DNA of 64,000 nucleotides from Stutzerimonas decontaminans (GCF_000661915.1 NZ_CP007509.1:3481001-3545000); one strand, 5' to 3'; counted from the stretch's first letter, positions 28,154 through 37,763 are shown. The notes: generated by a model not told the origin, from the letters alone. Program-made: numbers and translations.

Positions 28154-29335
28154 ATGCAAGACGTCGTCATCGTAGCTGCAACCCGCACCGCCATCGGCAG
28201 TTTCCAGGGCGCGCTGGCCAATGTGCCGGCGGTCGAGCTGGGCGCCACCGTGATCCGCGCCCTGCTGGAAAAAACCGGCATCGATCCGGCCCAGGTCGAT
28301 GAAGTCATCCTCGGCCATGTGCTCACCGCCGGCGCCGGGCAGAACACCGCACGCCAGGCATCGATCAAGGCCGGCCTGCCGCATGCCGTACCGGCCCTGA
28401 CGCTGAACAAAGTCTGCGGCTCGGGCCTCAAGGCCGTGCATCTGGCCGTGCAGGCGATCCGCTGCGGCGACGCCGAGGTGGTCATCGCTGGCGGTATGGA
28501 GAACATGAGTCTGGCGCCCTACGTCATGCCCGGCGCGCGCACCGGCCTGCGCATGGGCCACGCGCAGATGGTCGACAGCATGATCACCGACGGCCTGTGG
28601 GATGCCTTCAACGACTACCACATGGGCATTACCGCCGAGAACCTGGCCGACAAGTACGGCATCGACCGCGCCCAGCAGGACGCCTTCGCCGCGCAATCGC
28701 AGCAGCGTGCCGCCGCCGCCATCGAAAGCGGCCGCTTCGATGCCGAGATCACCCCGGTGCTGATCCCGCAGCGCAAGGGCGATCCGCTCGCCTTCGCCCG
28801 TGACGAGCAGCCCCGCGCCGGCACCACGGCCGATTCCCTCGGCGGTCTGCGCGCAGCGTTCAAGAAGGACGGCAGCGTCACCGCCGGCAACGCTTCGACC
28901 CTCAACGACGGCGCCGCCGCGGTGGTGCTGATGAGCGCCAGCAAGGCCGAGGCCCTGGGCCTGCCGGTACTGGCGAAGATCGCCGGTTACGCCAACGCGG
29001 GCGTCGACCCGGCGATCATGGGCATCGGCCCGGTTTCCGCTACCCGCCGCTGCCTGGAGAAAGCCAACTGGTCGCTGGCCGAACTGGACCTGATCGAAGC
29101 CAACGAAGCCTTCGCCGTGCAGGCGCTGTCAGTCGGTAAGGAATTGGGCTGGGATGCCGATAAGGTCAACGTGAACGGCGGCGCCATTGCCCTCGGCCAC
29201 CCGATCGGCGCCTCGGGCTGCCGCATCCTGGTGACCCTGCTGCACGAGATGCAGCGTCGCGATGTTCGCAAGGGCCTGGCAACACTGTGCATCGGTGGTG
29301 GCCAGGGAGTAGCCTTGGCAGTCGAACGCCCCTGA
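28154..29335 (+). CDS. atoB: acetyl-CoA acetyltransferase (thiolase) AtoB
   Basis: A 393-residue thiolase that cleaves acetoacetyl-CoA to two acetyl-CoA. The nucleophile Cys88 lies in NKVCGSGLK, the histidine is in [14 protein letters not shown] and the second cysteine in LCIGGGQG. It completes the path from leucine to acetyl-CoA. The ribosome site TCGGAGTCCGTC follows directly on the terminator's T run. Confidence 0.93.
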   Translation: MQDVVIVAATRTAIGSFQGALANVPAVELGATVIRALLEKTGIDPAQVDEVILGHVLTAGAGQNTARQASIKAGLPHAVPALTLNKVCGSGLKAVHLAVQAIRCGDAEVVIAGGMENMSLAPYVMPGARTGLRMGHAQMVDSMITDGLWDAFNDYHMGITAENLADKYGIDRAQQDAFAAQSQQRAAAAIESGRFDAEITPVLIPQRKGDPLAFARDEQPRAGTTADSLGGLRAAFKKDGSVTAGNASTLNDGAAAVVLMSASKAEALGLPVLAKIAGYANAGVDPAIMGIGPVSATRRCLEKANWSLAELDLIEANEAFAVQALSVGKELGWDADKVNVNGGAIALGHPIGASGCRILVTLLHEMQRRDVRKGLATLCIGGGQGVALAVERP

Positions 29336-29412
29336 GCGCACCGTCGCGGCAGGGCATGCTGGCAGACACGCGCCCGGTTCGCCGGGCGTGACAGAGGATG
29401 ATCGGAAGAATC

Positions 29413-29811
29413 ATGGCTAAACAGACCTACAGCATTTCCGACCTGGCCAACGAGCTGGATATCACCACTCGCGCCATCCGCTTCTACGAAGAACAGGGCA
29501 TGCTCACGCCGACCCGCCGCGGTCAGGAACGCATCTATTCAGGCAAGGATCGCGTCGCGCTGAAGCTGATCCTGCGCGGCAAGCGCATCGGCTTCTCGCT
29601 GGCCGAATGCAAGACGCTGATCGAGCTGTACGACCCCAAGGCCGGCAACCAGAAGCAGCTGAACATCATGCTGCAGATGATCGCCGAGCGGCGCCAGCAG
29701 CTGGAGCAGCAGCTGCTCGACATCCAGCAGATGCAGCTGGAGCTGGACACCGCCGAGGAACGCTGCCGCACCGCCCTGGAAAATACCCTGGCCAAACAAG
29801 CCGCCAGCTGA
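29413..29811 (+). CDS. liuR: MerR-family regulator LiuR
   Basis: A 132-residue MerR-type regulator. The helix-turn-helix and wing are in residues 1-75 (YSISDLANELDITTRAIRFYEEQG, then RRGQERIYS), and a dimerising coiled coil rich in Q and L runs to about 125. It closely resembles LiuR, the known repressor of leucine and isovalerate catabolism genes. The start at 29413 has GGAAG at proper spacing; an ATG at 29398 would add five residues. Three LiuR-type palindromes are found upstream of liuA, the ligase and livG. Confidence 0.88.
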   Translation: MAKQTYSISDLANELDITTRAIRFYEEQGMLTPTRRGQERIYSGKDRVALKLILRGKRIGFSLAECKTLIELYDPKAGNQKQLNIMLQMIAERRQQLEQQLLDIQQMQLELDTAEERCRTALENTLAKQAAS

Positions 29812-29837
29812 TCGCTCTCCTCTCCCCCATTTCTCTC

Positions 29838-29875
29838 ATCCGGCGTCGCGTCCCGCGCAACGCCGGATTTCGTTT
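29838..29875 (+). terminator. terminator after liuR
   Basis: ATCCGGCG and CGCCGGAT flank a 15-base loop, followed by TTCGTTT. It closes the liu/ato gene run. Confidence 0.6.
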
Positions 29876-29896
29876 GCCCGCAGTCAGCTATTCAGT

Positions 29897-29974
29897 CGTC
29901 CACATAACTGGACATGTTCCAGAATTTCGGACACTGCCGCATTTCCTCCTGAGCAGTGTCTGCCGCAGCGGACA
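29897..29974. promoter_or_regulatory. upstream activator sites for the dctP promoter
   Basis: CGTCCA-N6-TGGACA at 29897-29914 and TGTCTG-N6-CGGACA at 29957-29974 match the repeat found upstream of the esterase and porin genes. A third, looser copy (TGTTCC-N7-CGGACA) lies at 29915-29933. They are 65-160 bp upstream of the sigma-54 promoter, the usual place for an enhancer-binding activator. Confidence 0.65.
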
Positions 29975-30039
29975 CCGCTATCGCCCTGCAAACATTCGAA
30001 CGCCGCTGCAGACCGCGCCTTTCCTCATCCGCGGGCGAT

Positions 30040-30055
30040 AGGCACAGAACCTGCA
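30040..30055 (+). promoter_or_regulatory. sigma-54 promoter for dctPQM
   Basis: AGGCACAGAACCTGCA has GG and GC exactly ten bases apart (30041-42 and 30053-54), fitting TGGCAC-N5-TTGCA. The predicted start is near 30066, leaving a ~150-nt leader. Confidence 0.65.
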
Positions 30056-30193
30056 ATCCAGCCTACGACGCCAGAACAAACCAAAGAACAAGACTGGCGC
30101 CGGATCGGCAGCATCGGCTCGGCCTCTGTTCTTGTTCTGGCCTGTTAACGCCCTCGACCCACGGGCGGTTACGCGTCCGCCCTCGGGCACCAG

Positions 30194-30207
30194 AACAACA
30201 ACAAGAA
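30194..30207 (+). promoter_or_regulatory. A-rich Crc/Hfq-type site before dctP
   Basis: AACAACAACAAGAA directly precedes the ribosome site, a strong AANAANAA match. Confidence 0.55.
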
Positions 30208-30217
30208 GGAAACCTGC

Positions 30218-31303
30218 ATGTCGACCAAGAACAAACTCTCCCGTATCGCCTGCGCCATCGGCGCCACCACCCTACTCGGCGCCAGCCTGCTCAGTGGCGT
30301 CGCCAGTGCCGCGGAAAAGATCCGCTGGCAGGTGCCGCTGGCCTTCCCCTCGCACCTGATCGGCCTCTCCACACCGGTCAAGCATCTGTCCGAATCACTC
30401 AAGGCGGTGTCCGGCGGTGATATCCAGCTGCGCTACTACGAGCCGGGCGAGCTGGTGCCGCCGTTCGAGATCATGGATGCGGTTAGCAGCGGCAAGTACC
30501 CGGCCGGCTACACCTGGATCGGCTACGACCAGGGCACCATTCCGGCCCTGCCGCTGTACTCCGGCGCGCCATTCAACATGGAGCCGCCGGCGCACCTGGC
30601 CTGGTACTACCAGGGCGACGGCAAGAAGCTGCTCGAGGAGATCTATGCCCAGCGCAACATCCACCCGATGCTGTGCAGCATCATCGGCCCGGAAGGTGCC
30701 GGCTGGTTCGCCAAGCCCATCGAGAAGCTGGAGGACTTCGACGGCCTGCGCATCCGCTTCGCCGGCATCGGCGGCAAGGTGCTGGAAAAGCTCGGCGCCT
30801 CGGTGACCATGGTGCCGGGCGGCGAGATCTACCAGGCGCTGGAGCGCAAGACCATCGACGCCACCGAGTTCTCGCAGCCGGCGGTGGACAAGATGCTGGG
30901 CCTGGACCAGATCATCAAGAACTACATCATGCCCGGCTGGCACCAGACGCTGACTACCTCGCACCTGCTGGTGAACAAGGACGTCTGGGACAAGCTCAAG
31001 CCGGAAAGTCGCGCGCTGATCGAGATGGGTTGCGAGTCGGCCACCCTCAAGGGCTTCGCCGAAAGCGAGTGGGCCCAGCCGACCGCCCTGCGTGACTACC
31101 AGAAGCAGGGTGTGAAGGCCCAGGTACTGCCTGAGCCGGTACTGCGCGAGCTGCAGAAGGTCACCGATGAAGTGCTCGACGAGATGGCCGCCAAGGACGA
31201 GATGTTCAAGCGCGTGCTGACCAGCCAGCGCGAGTTCATGAAGCACCACTCGATCTGGCACGGCATGGGCTACCTGCCGCGCGACTTCTACAAGTACGAC
31301 TGA
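30218..31303 (+). CDS. dctP: TRAP transporter substrate-binding protein DctP
   Basis: A 361-residue DctP-type periplasmic receptor, with a signal peptide to about residue 32 (SGVASA) and the mature WQVPLAFPSHLIGL start. The conserved arginine of DctP proteins, which binds the substrate carboxylate, is likely in DGLRIRFAG near residue 180. The many aromatic residues (YYEPGEL, WIGYDQG, YYQGDGKK, the WHGMGY tail) suggest a larger organic acid than C4-dicarboxylates. It leads an operon with dctQ and dctM under a sigma-54 promoter. Confidence 0.87.
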   Translation: MSTKNKLSRIACAIGATTLLGASLLSGVASAAEKIRWQVPLAFPSHLIGLSTPVKHLSESLKAVSGGDIQLRYYEPGELVPPFEIMDAVSSGKYPAGYTWIGYDQGTIPALPLYSGAPFNMEPPAHLAWYYQGDGKKLLEEIYAQRNIHPMLCSIIGPEGAGWFAKPIEKLEDFDGLRIRFAGIGGKVLEKLGASVTMVPGGEIYQALERKTIDATEFSQPAVDKMLGLDQIIKNYIMPGWHQTLTTSHLLVNKDVWDKLKPESRALIEMGCESATLKGFAESEWAQPTALRDYQKQGVKAQVLPEPVLRELQKVTDEVLDEMAAKDEMFKRVLTSQREFMKHHSIWHGMGYLPRDFYKYD

Positions 31304-31419
31304 CGGCTACGCGCTGTGGCCTGTGCGGTGAGTGGGTTGAGGCATTGAGCAGCAACGCTGCATCGGGGCCATGGGCGCCGAAATTGACCAACCAGACTTA
31401 CCAAACAGGCCACTAACCC

Positions 31420-31441
31420 GCGGGCACGGTAGCGTGCCCGC
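31420..31441 (+). other. intercistronic hairpin between dctP and dctQ
   Basis: GCGGGCACG-GTAG-CGTGCCCGC is a perfect nine-bp stem with no T tract. Such hairpins often stabilise the binding-protein part of a transport message. Confidence 0.6.
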
Positions 31442-31476
31442 CTCCTATCCCTTGTGTCGAGATTTCGAGGTCCGCC

Positions 31477-32079
31477 GTGTCCTTCAAGCCCGTCTCTCCC
31501 GATGCGCCAGCGCCCGACGCGCTGCCGTACAACCGCATCTCGCGGCCGCTGGATCGTCTGCTGGTGGCCATCGGCGAAGCCAGCGCCTGGCTCTGGCTGG
31601 CGGTGCTGCTGGTCGTGCTGGCCAATGTGTTCAGCCGCTTCGCGCTCTCACGCGGCTCCATTGCGCTGGAGGAACTGTCCTGGCACCTGTTCGGCGCCGC
31701 CCTGATGCTCGCCCTCGCCTATGCCGTGGTGCGCGACGACCATGTGCGTGTCGACGTGCTGCGCGAACGCTTCAGCCTGCGCAGTCAGGCCTGGATCGAG
31801 CTGATCGCCATCCTGCTGCTGGCCCTGCCGGTGATCGCGCTGATGATCGATGCGCTGATCCCCTACGCCTACAAGGCCTACCTCTACAACGAGCGTTCCC
31901 AGGCGCCGAGTGGGTTGCCCTACCGCTTCATCTTCAAGAGCGTGCTGCCGCTGGGCTTGCTGCTGGTGGCACTGGCGCTGCTGTCCCGCGCGCTGCGCTG
32001 CAGCACCCTGCTGTTCAATTTCCCGCGGGCCCTGACGGCCCCCTCGGACGAGCGCGACCGCGTTCGTTCGCAGCCCTGA
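31477..32079 (+). CDS. dctQ: TRAP transporter small membrane subunit DctQ
   Basis: A 200-residue four-helix membrane protein, with segments near residues 35-55, 70-90, 108-130 and 152-175. The SIALEELSWHLFGAALMLALAY region matches the DctQ EE-containing motif. The start is GTG at 31477, fixed by GAGG six bases upstream. It pairs with DctM to form the importer. Confidence 0.83.
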   Translation: MSFKPVSPDAPAPDALPYNRISRPLDRLLVAIGEASAWLWLAVLLVVLANVFSRFALSRGSIALEELSWHLFGAALMLALAYAVVRDDHVRVDVLRERFSLRSQAWIELIAILLLALPVIALMIDALIPYAYKAYLYNERSQAPSGLPYRFIFKSVLPLGLLLVALALLSRALRCSTLLFNFPRALTAPSDERDRVRSQP

Positions 32080-32095
32080 TGGAGTAGTCGCAATC

Positions 32096-33466
32096 ATGGG
32101 TCTGGAAGAAATCCTCGTCATCGCCATGTTCGCCAGCTTTATGGGCCTGCTGCTGCTCGGCTTTCCGGTCGCCTGGTCGCTGGCCGGCATCGGCCTGCTG
32201 TTCGCCGTGCTCGGCTATCTGCTGGTGGAACACTTCGACGCCAATCTCTGGTTCACTTGGGACGGCACCATCGGCGTGCTCGACGCGCGCATCTACGGCA
32301 TCGTCGCCAATGAGCTGATGGTGGCCCTGCCACTGTTCATCTTCATGGGCATCATGCTCGACCGCTCCGGCATCGCCGAACGCCTGATGCACAGCCTGGT
32401 GCGCGTACTCGGCCCGCTGCGTGGCGGCTACGCGGTAACGGTGGTGGTGGTCGGCATCCTGCTCGCCGCCTCCACCGGCATCGTCGGTGCCTCGGTGGCA
32501 CTGCTCGGCATGCTTTCCATCGGGCCGATGCTGCAGGCCAACTACAACAAGAGCCTCGCCGTCGGCACCGCCTGCTCGGTGGGGACGCTGGGCATCCTGA
32601 TTCCGCCGAGCATCATGCTGGTGCTGATGGCCGACCGCCTCGGCACCTCGGAAGCCTCGGTGGGCAAGCTGTTCATGGGCGCGCTGATCCCCGGGATGAT
32701 GCTGGCGCTGATGTACATCCTCTACATCGTGGTCGTCGCCTGGCTGAAAAAGGACTTCGCCCCGGCTCCGGCCAACCGGCCGAAGCTCGACGCCCGCGCG
32801 CTGCTCGACGTGTTCTGGGCCGTGGTGCCGCCGCTGGCGCTGATCTTCGCCGTGCTCGGCTCGATCTTCTTTGGCATCGCCACCACCACCGAGGCTTCGG
32901 CAGTCGGCGCCTTCGGGGCCTTGCTGATGGCCGCGGCCAGCCGACGCCTGAATCTGCCGGTGCTCAAGGATGCGCTGTACCAGACCAGCCGCACCGCCGC
33001 GTTCATCTTCGGCATCTTTATCGGCGCCACGGTGTTCGCTGCGGTGCTGCGCGGTCTGGGTGGCGATGATGTGATCCGCGCGGCGCTCACCGGCCTGCCG
33101 TTCGGCCAGACCGGCGTGCTGCTCACGGTGCTGGCGATCACTTTCCTGCTGGGGTTCTTCCTCGACTGGGTGGAGATCACCCTGATCATCCTGCCGCTGG
33201 TGGCGCCGGTGCTGTTTTCCATGGGCGTCGATCCGCTGTGGTTCGCGATCCTTTTCGCGCTGTGCCTGCAGACCTCGTTCCTCACGCCGCCGGTGGGCTT
33301 CGCGCTGTTCTACATCAAGGGCGTCTGCCCGCCTGGCATCACCACCCGCGATGTCTACCTCGGCGTGCTGCCCTACATCGTCATCCAGCTGATCGGCCTG
33401 GCCCTGGTGTTTTACTTCGCCCCGCTGGCCACCTGGCTGCCCAACGAAGTGTATTCCCAGCCCTGA
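32096..33466 (+). CDS. dctM: TRAP transporter large membrane subunit DctM
   Basis: A 456-residue secondary transporter subunit with about 12 hydrophobic segments. LIPPSIMLVLMAD near residue 175, the AVGAFGALLMAAASR region and SFLTPPVGFALFYIKGVCPP near residue 400 are DctM signatures. It uses a sodium gradient to import the DctP-bound solute. It starts 16 bp after dctQ. Confidence 0.88.
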   Translation: MGLEEILVIAMFASFMGLLLLGFPVAWSLAGIGLLFAVLGYLLVEHFDANLWFTWDGTIGVLDARIYGIVANELMVALPLFIFMGIMLDRSGIAERLMHSLVRVLGPLRGGYAVTVVVVGILLAASTGIVGASVALLGMLSIGPMLQANYNKSLAVGTACSVGTLGILIPPSIMLVLMADRLGTSEASVGKLFMGALIPGMMLALMYILYIVVVAWLKKDFAPAPANRPKLDARALLDVFWAVVPPLALIFAVLGSIFFGIATTTEASAVGAFGALLMAAASRRLNLPVLKDALYQTSRTAAFIFGIFIGATVFAAVLRGLGGDDVIRAALTGLPFGQTGVLLTVLAITFLLGFFLDWVEITLIILPLVAPVLFSMGVDPLWFAILFALCLQTSFLTPPVGFALFYIKGVCPPGITTRDVYLGVLPYIVIQLIGLALVFYFAPLATWLPNEVYSQP

Positions 33467-33539
33467 GCCAGCCGGCTGCCTTGCCCGTGGCAGCCGGGGC
33501 CAACCATAATCGGCCGACCAAGAACGGACCTGACTGCCC

Positions 33540-35039
33540 ATGAGCATTGCCCGCGACGCACTCGACAACCACGGCCTGATCGTTGGCGTTTCCCCGGAAC
33601 GCTTCCGTGCCGTGGCCATGCCGCTGCTGTTCGATCACCTGAACGCGCAGTGCGAGGGCACCATCGCGGTCAACCGCCAGGCGCGCATCGTCTGGATCAA
33701 CGACAAGTACGCCGAGAAGGTCGGCATCCGCGACCCATCCAGCGTGCTCGGCAAGGAGATCGAGGAAGTGCTGCCGGCCAGCCGCCTGCGCGAGGTGGTG
33801 GAAAGCGGCCAGCCGAGCATGCTCGACCTGATGGCCTTCGGCGACGAGCACTTCGTCGTCACCCGCATTCCGCTGCGCGACGAGGACGGCACCCTGGTCG
33901 GCGCGCTGGGCTTCGTGCTGTTCGACCGCGCGCGGCATCTCAAGCCGCTGATGTCCAAGTACACCAGCCTGCAGACCCAGCTGGTGGCCACCCAGAACGA
34001 ATTGGCCAAGGCGCGCCGGGCGCGCTACACCATCGCCGGCTTCATCGGCAACAGCCCGGCCGCCAGCGAGATCAAGCGCCAGGCCCGGCGCGCCGCCCAG
34101 CTCGATGCCACGGTGCTGCTGCGTGGCGAGACCGGCACCGGCAAGGAGCTGCTGGCCCAGGGCATCCATAACCTCTCGCCGCGGGCACGCGGGCCCTTCG
34201 TCGCGGTCAACGTCGCGGCGATTCCGGAAAGCCTGGTGGAGGCCGAACTGTTCGGCACCGCTCCCGGCGCCTTTACCGGCGCCGACCGCAAGGCGCGCAT
34301 CGGCAAGTTCGAAGTGGCCAACGGCGGCACGCTGTTCCTTGACGAGATCGGCGACCTGCCGCTGCCGCTGCAGGCCAAGCTCTTGCGCGTACTGCAGGAG
34401 CAGGAAGTCGAGCCGCTCGGCTCCAACCAGGTCAAGGCGCTCAACGTGCGGGTGATCGCCGCCACGCATATCGATCTGGAAGCCAAGGTCGCCGCCGGCC
34501 AGTTCCGCGACGACCTCTACTACCGCCTCAATGTCCTGGCCCTGCGCGTGCCGCCGTTGCGCGAGCGCAGCAGCGATATCCCCGCCGTGGTCGAACATCT
34601 GCTCGACGACATCGCCAACCGCTCCGGGCAGCCACCCATGGAGCTGAGCCCGGAGGCGTTGGCGCTGCTCTGCGCGCAACCCTGGCGCGGCAACGTGCGT
34701 GAGCTGGGCAACCTGCTGGAACGCGCACAGCTGTCCGCCGATGGCCCGCAGCTGCAGGCGGCACACTTGATGCCATTGCTCGGCGATCAGGCACGCTCAG
34801 TAGACGCCAGCAGCCATCTGGCAGCCGTGTCTCCACCTGCTCAAGCCGCAGCGGCAGCCAGTCTCGAAGAACTGCCGCTGCAACCGCTGGCCCAGACCAT
34901 CGCCCAGGCCGAGCGTCGCGCGCTGCAAAGCGCATTGCTCGCCTGCAAGGGCAACCGCCGCCGTGCCGCGATGGAACTCGGCATCTCCCGCGCCAGCCTC
35001 TACAGCAAGCTGCAGCAACACGGCCTGAGCCAGCGCTGA
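33540..35039 (+). CDS. PAS-domain sigma-54-dependent transcriptional activator
   Basis: A 499-residue enhancer-binding protein. Residues about 30-130 are a PAS sensor, followed by a coiled linker, a AAA+ domain with Walker A GETGTGKE (196-203), the sigma-54 contact loop GAFTGA (243-248) and Walker [10 protein letters not shown] (264-272), and a C-terminal Fis-type helix-turn-helix (about 455-495). There is no receiver domain, so it likely senses a small molecule through PAS. It lies 73 bp after dctM. The three sigma-54 promoters around it with a shared repeat are its probable targets. Its ligand is unknown. Confidence 0.88.
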   Translation: MSIARDALDNHGLIVGVSPERFRAVAMPLLFDHLNAQCEGTIAVNRQARIVWINDKYAEKVGIRDPSSVLGKEIEEVLPASRLREVVESGQPSMLDLMAFGDEHFVVTRIPLRDEDGTLVGALGFVLFDRARHLKPLMSKYTSLQTQLVATQNELAKARRARYTIAGFIGNSPAASEIKRQARRAAQLDATVLLRGETGTGKELLAQGIHNLSPRARGPFVAVNVAAIPESLVEAELFGTAPGAFTGADRKARIGKFEVANGGTLFLDEIGDLPLPLQAKLLRVLQEQEVEPLGSNQVKALNVRVIAATHIDLEAKVAAGQFRDDLYYRLNVLALRVPPLRERSSDIPAVVEHLLDDIANRSGQPPMELSPEALALLCAQPWRGNVRELGNLLERAQLSADGPQLQAAHLMPLLGDQARSVDASSHLAAVSPPAQAAAAASLEELPLQPLAQTIAQAERRALQSALLACKGNRRRAAMELGISRASLYSKLQQHGLSQR

Positions 35040-35150
35040 GCGGTCTAGTCCGAGGGCTGGCCGCCAGTGGCGAGTCGGCAATGTCAAAGCGGCTGATCTA
35101 CATTGGAGGCAGGGCCGCCGATTCCCGGCGCCGCAAGGGGACGCGCAACG

Positions 35151-35549
35151 ATGACAGACGATGCAGGCAAACTGGTTCTCAGGCTCTCGGTCGGCGTACT
35201 GATGCTGCTGCATGGCATCCACAAGCTGCTGCATGGCGTGGACGGCATCGGCGGCATGCTGGCCGGCATGGGGCTGCCGGCCTTTCTCGCCTATGGCGTG
35301 TTCCTGGGCGAAGTGGTCGGCCCGCTGCTGGTGATCGTCGGCCTGTACACCTGCCTCGGAGCCCTGCTGATGCTGGGCAACATGGTCGTCGCCCTCGCCC
35401 TGGCGCACCGGGCCGAACTGTTCGACATCGGGCCGATGGGTGGCTGGGCCATCGAACTGCAGGGTCTGTTCCTGTTCGGCTCGCTGGCCATCCTGCTGCT
35501 CGGCGCCGGGCGCTACAGCGTCGGCGGGCTGAACGGCCGCTACAACTAG
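35151..35549 (+). CDS. DoxX-family membrane protein
   Basis: A 132-residue protein with four hydrophobic segments, matching the DoxX family: LLHGIHKLLHGVDGIGGML near residue 20, GVFLGEVVGPLLVIVGLYT near residue 47. The ATG at 35151 has AAGGGG upstream. It sits between the activator and esterase genes; family members have varied redox-related roles, so the link to ester catabolism is only by position. No sigma-54 promoter was seen before it. Confidence 0.78.
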   Translation: MTDDAGKLVLRLSVGVLMLLHGIHKLLHGVDGIGGMLAGMGLPAFLAYGVFLGEVVGPLLVIVGLYTCLGALLMLGNMVVALALAHRAELFDIGPMGGWAIELQGLFLFGSLAILLLGAGRYSVGGLNGRYN

Positions 35550-35558
35550 CCACCTGAG

Positions 35559-35596
35559 TGTCCGGCGCGGCGGACAGTCGTCCAGCGCACCGGACA
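35559..35596. promoter_or_regulatory. upstream activator sites for the esterase promoter
   Basis: TGTCCG-N6-CGGACA at 35559-35576 (perfect half-sites) and CGTCCA-N6-CGGACA at 35579-35596, spaced 20 bp apart, so they lie on the same face of the helix. They lie about 130-165 bp upstream of the -24/-12 element. Confidence 0.7.
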
Positions 35597-35726
35597 CCCT
35601 GCCTCGCCCGCCTGAGCCCCAGGCACCCCGCGCAACCTTCCCCGTTATCGACCCGATCCCTGCGCCAGAGCCTTCGCCGCAAGCGCGGCGACCGGCCATC
35701 GCCTGCTGCGCGTGCGTCCGTGGCGG

Positions 35727-35742
35727 TGGCATGGCATTGGCT
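35727..35742 (+). promoter_or_regulatory. sigma-54 promoter for the esterase
   Basis: TGGCATGGCATTGGCT, with GG and GC ten bases apart, one base off in each of the -24 and -12 boxes. The predicted start is near 35753. Confidence 0.65.
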
Positions 35743-35776
35743 TGAGCGCTGCTGCGCCCGCGTGGCGCACGGCCCG

Positions 35777-35790
35777 ACAACAAGAAGAAG
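35777..35790 (+). promoter_or_regulatory. A-rich Crc/Hfq-type site before the esterase
   Basis: ACAACAAGAAGAAG just ahead of GGAAAGCCTCA and the start codon. Confidence 0.5.
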
Positions 35791-35800
35791 GAAAGCCTCA

Positions 35801-37516
35801 ATGATGCATTCATCCTGCAACTCGCTTGCGCGCTGTTCCCTGCCCCTGGCCTCCCTCGCCGTGGCGCTGCTGGCCAGCCAGTCCGCTCAGGCGGCAACCT
35901 GTACCGAACTGCTGGGCCGCGAGATCCCGGCCCAGGCCATCGGCCTGCCCACTAGCGGTGCCCACGTCACCGCGGCGACCCCGGTGGCAGCCGGGGGCAG
36001 CGCACCGCAGACCTTTGGCGCCTATTGCGATGTCAGCGCCGAGATTCGCCCGGTCGACCCCGCCGCACCGGCAATCCGCATGCGCCTGGTGCTGCCCGAA
36101 CAGTGGAACCGCAAAGCGATGATGTTTGGCGGCGGCGGTTACAACGGCACGGTACCGAACGTCGCCGGCAACGTACCCGCCGGCCCGGTCGATCAACCCA
36201 CGCCGCTCGGCCGTGGCTACGCGGTGTTCGGCAGCGATTCCGGGCATGTCGCCGATCCGCTGAGCCCCGGCTCCTTCGCCTGGAATGACGAAGCGCTGGC
36301 CAACTACGCTCACGATGCGCTGAAGAAGACCCGCGATACCGCCATCTACCTGATCGAACAACGCTACGGCGCCGCGCCCGAGCGCAGCTATTTCGCCGGC
36401 GGCTCCACCGGTGGCCGCGAGGCGCTGGCCGTGGTGCAGCAATGGCCGACCGACTTCCACGGCGCCATCGTCCTCTACCCCGCCTACAACGCCCTGGCGC
36501 TGGACCTGCAGTTCGGCCGCATCACCCGCGCCCTCGCCCAGCCCGGCGCCTTTCCCAGCCTGGAAAAACGCGCCGCACTGCTGGAAGCCGCGATGCAGGC
36601 CTGCGACAAGCTGGATGGCGTGCGCGACGGCGTGATCAGCCATCAGGCCGCGTGCAATACGCAGTTCGACCCGGCCCGTGCCAAGCTCAACGGCAAACCG
36701 CTGCGCTGCCCGGGCGGTGCCGACACCTCGCAGCGTTGCCTGTCGGATGCGCAAATCCAGGCGCTGCGGGTGTTCAACAGCCCGATCCGCTTCAACTTCC
36801 GGCTGGCCAGCGGCGAGACCCACTACCCCGGCTTCAACACCTGGGGCACCGACCTCGGCCGGCCGGGGGAAGGCCTGCAGCTGGTGGTCAACCGCCTCGG
36901 CCTCAACACCCTGCAGCCGAGCTATCCGATGCCCGTGCACGGCACCGGCTTCGCCGAGGGCGCGCCCTACCATTCCGGCTTCTGGGATGAATGGGTGCGC
37001 TTCTTCGTGACGCGCAACCCCACCTTCAACTCGCTGACCCTCGACCCGCAGAACCCCGGCCCATGGCAGGCGCGCATCAGCGAGCTGTCGCTGCGCCAGG
37101 ACGTCAACCGGACCGACCTTTCCGCCTTCGCCCGCAACGGCGGCAAGATCCTCATGGCCCACGGCAGCTCCGACCAGCTGGTGAGCACCCGCGCCACCGC
37201 CGAGTATTACGAGCGCGTGCGCCGCGACATGGGACCAGGCAAGACACAGCGCTTCCTGCGCTACTACGAGATCCCCGGCTACGGCCACGCCGCCAGCACC
37301 GTGTTCAACGCCGCCTGGGATTCGCTGAGCGCACTGGAAGACTGGGTCGAACAGGGTCGTGCGCCGCGCAAACAGGTCGTCGCCGATAGCGTCGGCGTGC
37401 CCGGCCGCACCCGCCCGCTGTGCGAATACCCCGGCTGGCCGAAGTACGTCGGCAAGGGCGATGTGAACGCCGCATCGAGCTTCGTTTGCGTACAGAGCCG
37501 TAAGGGCGCCCGCTAG
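35801..37516 (+). CDS. secreted tannase/feruloyl-esterase family hydrolase
   Basis: A 571-residue alpha/beta hydrolase with a signal peptide to about residue 32 (AQAA). The triad is Ser202 in AGGSTGGRE, Asp458 in HGSSDQLVS and His496 in PGYGHA. KLDGVRDGV (270-278) matches the calcium-binding loop of the lid. The usual CS-D-HC disulfide is absent: the residue before Ser is glycine and the one after His is alanine. Family members cleave gallate, ferulate or MHET esters. Expected to act in the periplasm or outside. Its sigma-54 promoter and repeats link it to the TRAP and porin genes. Substrate unknown. Confidence 0.85.
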   Translation: MMHSSCNSLARCSLPLASLAVALLASQSAQAATCTELLGREIPAQAIGLPTSGAHVTAATPVAAGGSAPQTFGAYCDVSAEIRPVDPAAPAIRMRLVLPEQWNRKAMMFGGGGYNGTVPNVAGNVPAGPVDQPTPLGRGYAVFGSDSGHVADPLSPGSFAWNDEALANYAHDALKKTRDTAIYLIEQRYGAAPERSYFAGGSTGGREALAVVQQWPTDFHGAIVLYPAYNALALDLQFGRITRALAQPGAFPSLEKRAALLEAAMQACDKLDGVRDGVISHQAACNTQFDPARAKLNGKPLRCPGGADTSQRCLSDAQIQALRVFNSPIRFNFRLASGETHYPGFNTWGTDLGRPGEGLQLVVNRLGLNTLQPSYPMPVHGTGFAEGAPYHSGFWDEWVRFFVTRNPTFNSLTLDPQNPGPWQARISELSLRQDVNRTDLSAFARNGGKILMAHGSSDQLVSTRATAEYYERVRRDMGPGKTQRFLRYYEIPGYGHAASTVFNAAWDSLSALEDWVEQGRAPRKQVVADSVGVPGRTRPLCEYPGWPKYVGKGDVNAASSFVCVQSRKGAR

Positions 37517-37559
37517 CAGCTGACCGGCGCCAGCTCCCGGGCCGGCGCCCTCCCTCAAC

Positions 37560-37627
37560 CGTCCGCAGCGCTGGACACCGCCCCGCCAAAGCTGGCCGCA
37601 CGCCATACATGTCCAGCCAGCCGGACG
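37560..37627. promoter_or_regulatory. upstream activator sites for the second oprD
   Basis: CGTCCG-N6-TGGACA at 37560-37577 and TGTCCA-N6-CGGACG at 37610-37627, spaced 50 bp, about 90-160 bp upstream of the sigma-54 promoter. Confidence 0.7.
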
Positions 37628-37717
37628 CTTCGCTGACCGCACCCGAGGCCTGCCACCGCACCACGCAACCGCTCTGGCGCGCGGCATTCAGCCGATCAAA
37701 GCCGGTACTCCCGCCAC

Positions 37718-37733
37718 TGGCACGCCTTTCGCT
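37718..37733 (+). promoter_or_regulatory. sigma-54 promoter for the second oprD
   Basis: TGGCACGCCTTTCGCT matches TGGCAC-N5-TTGCT except for one base, with GG and GC ten bases apart. The predicted start is near 37744. Confidence 0.75.
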
Positions 37734-37763
37734 CTATGCCCTGTAGCCGCCCGAGAGCGGCCC

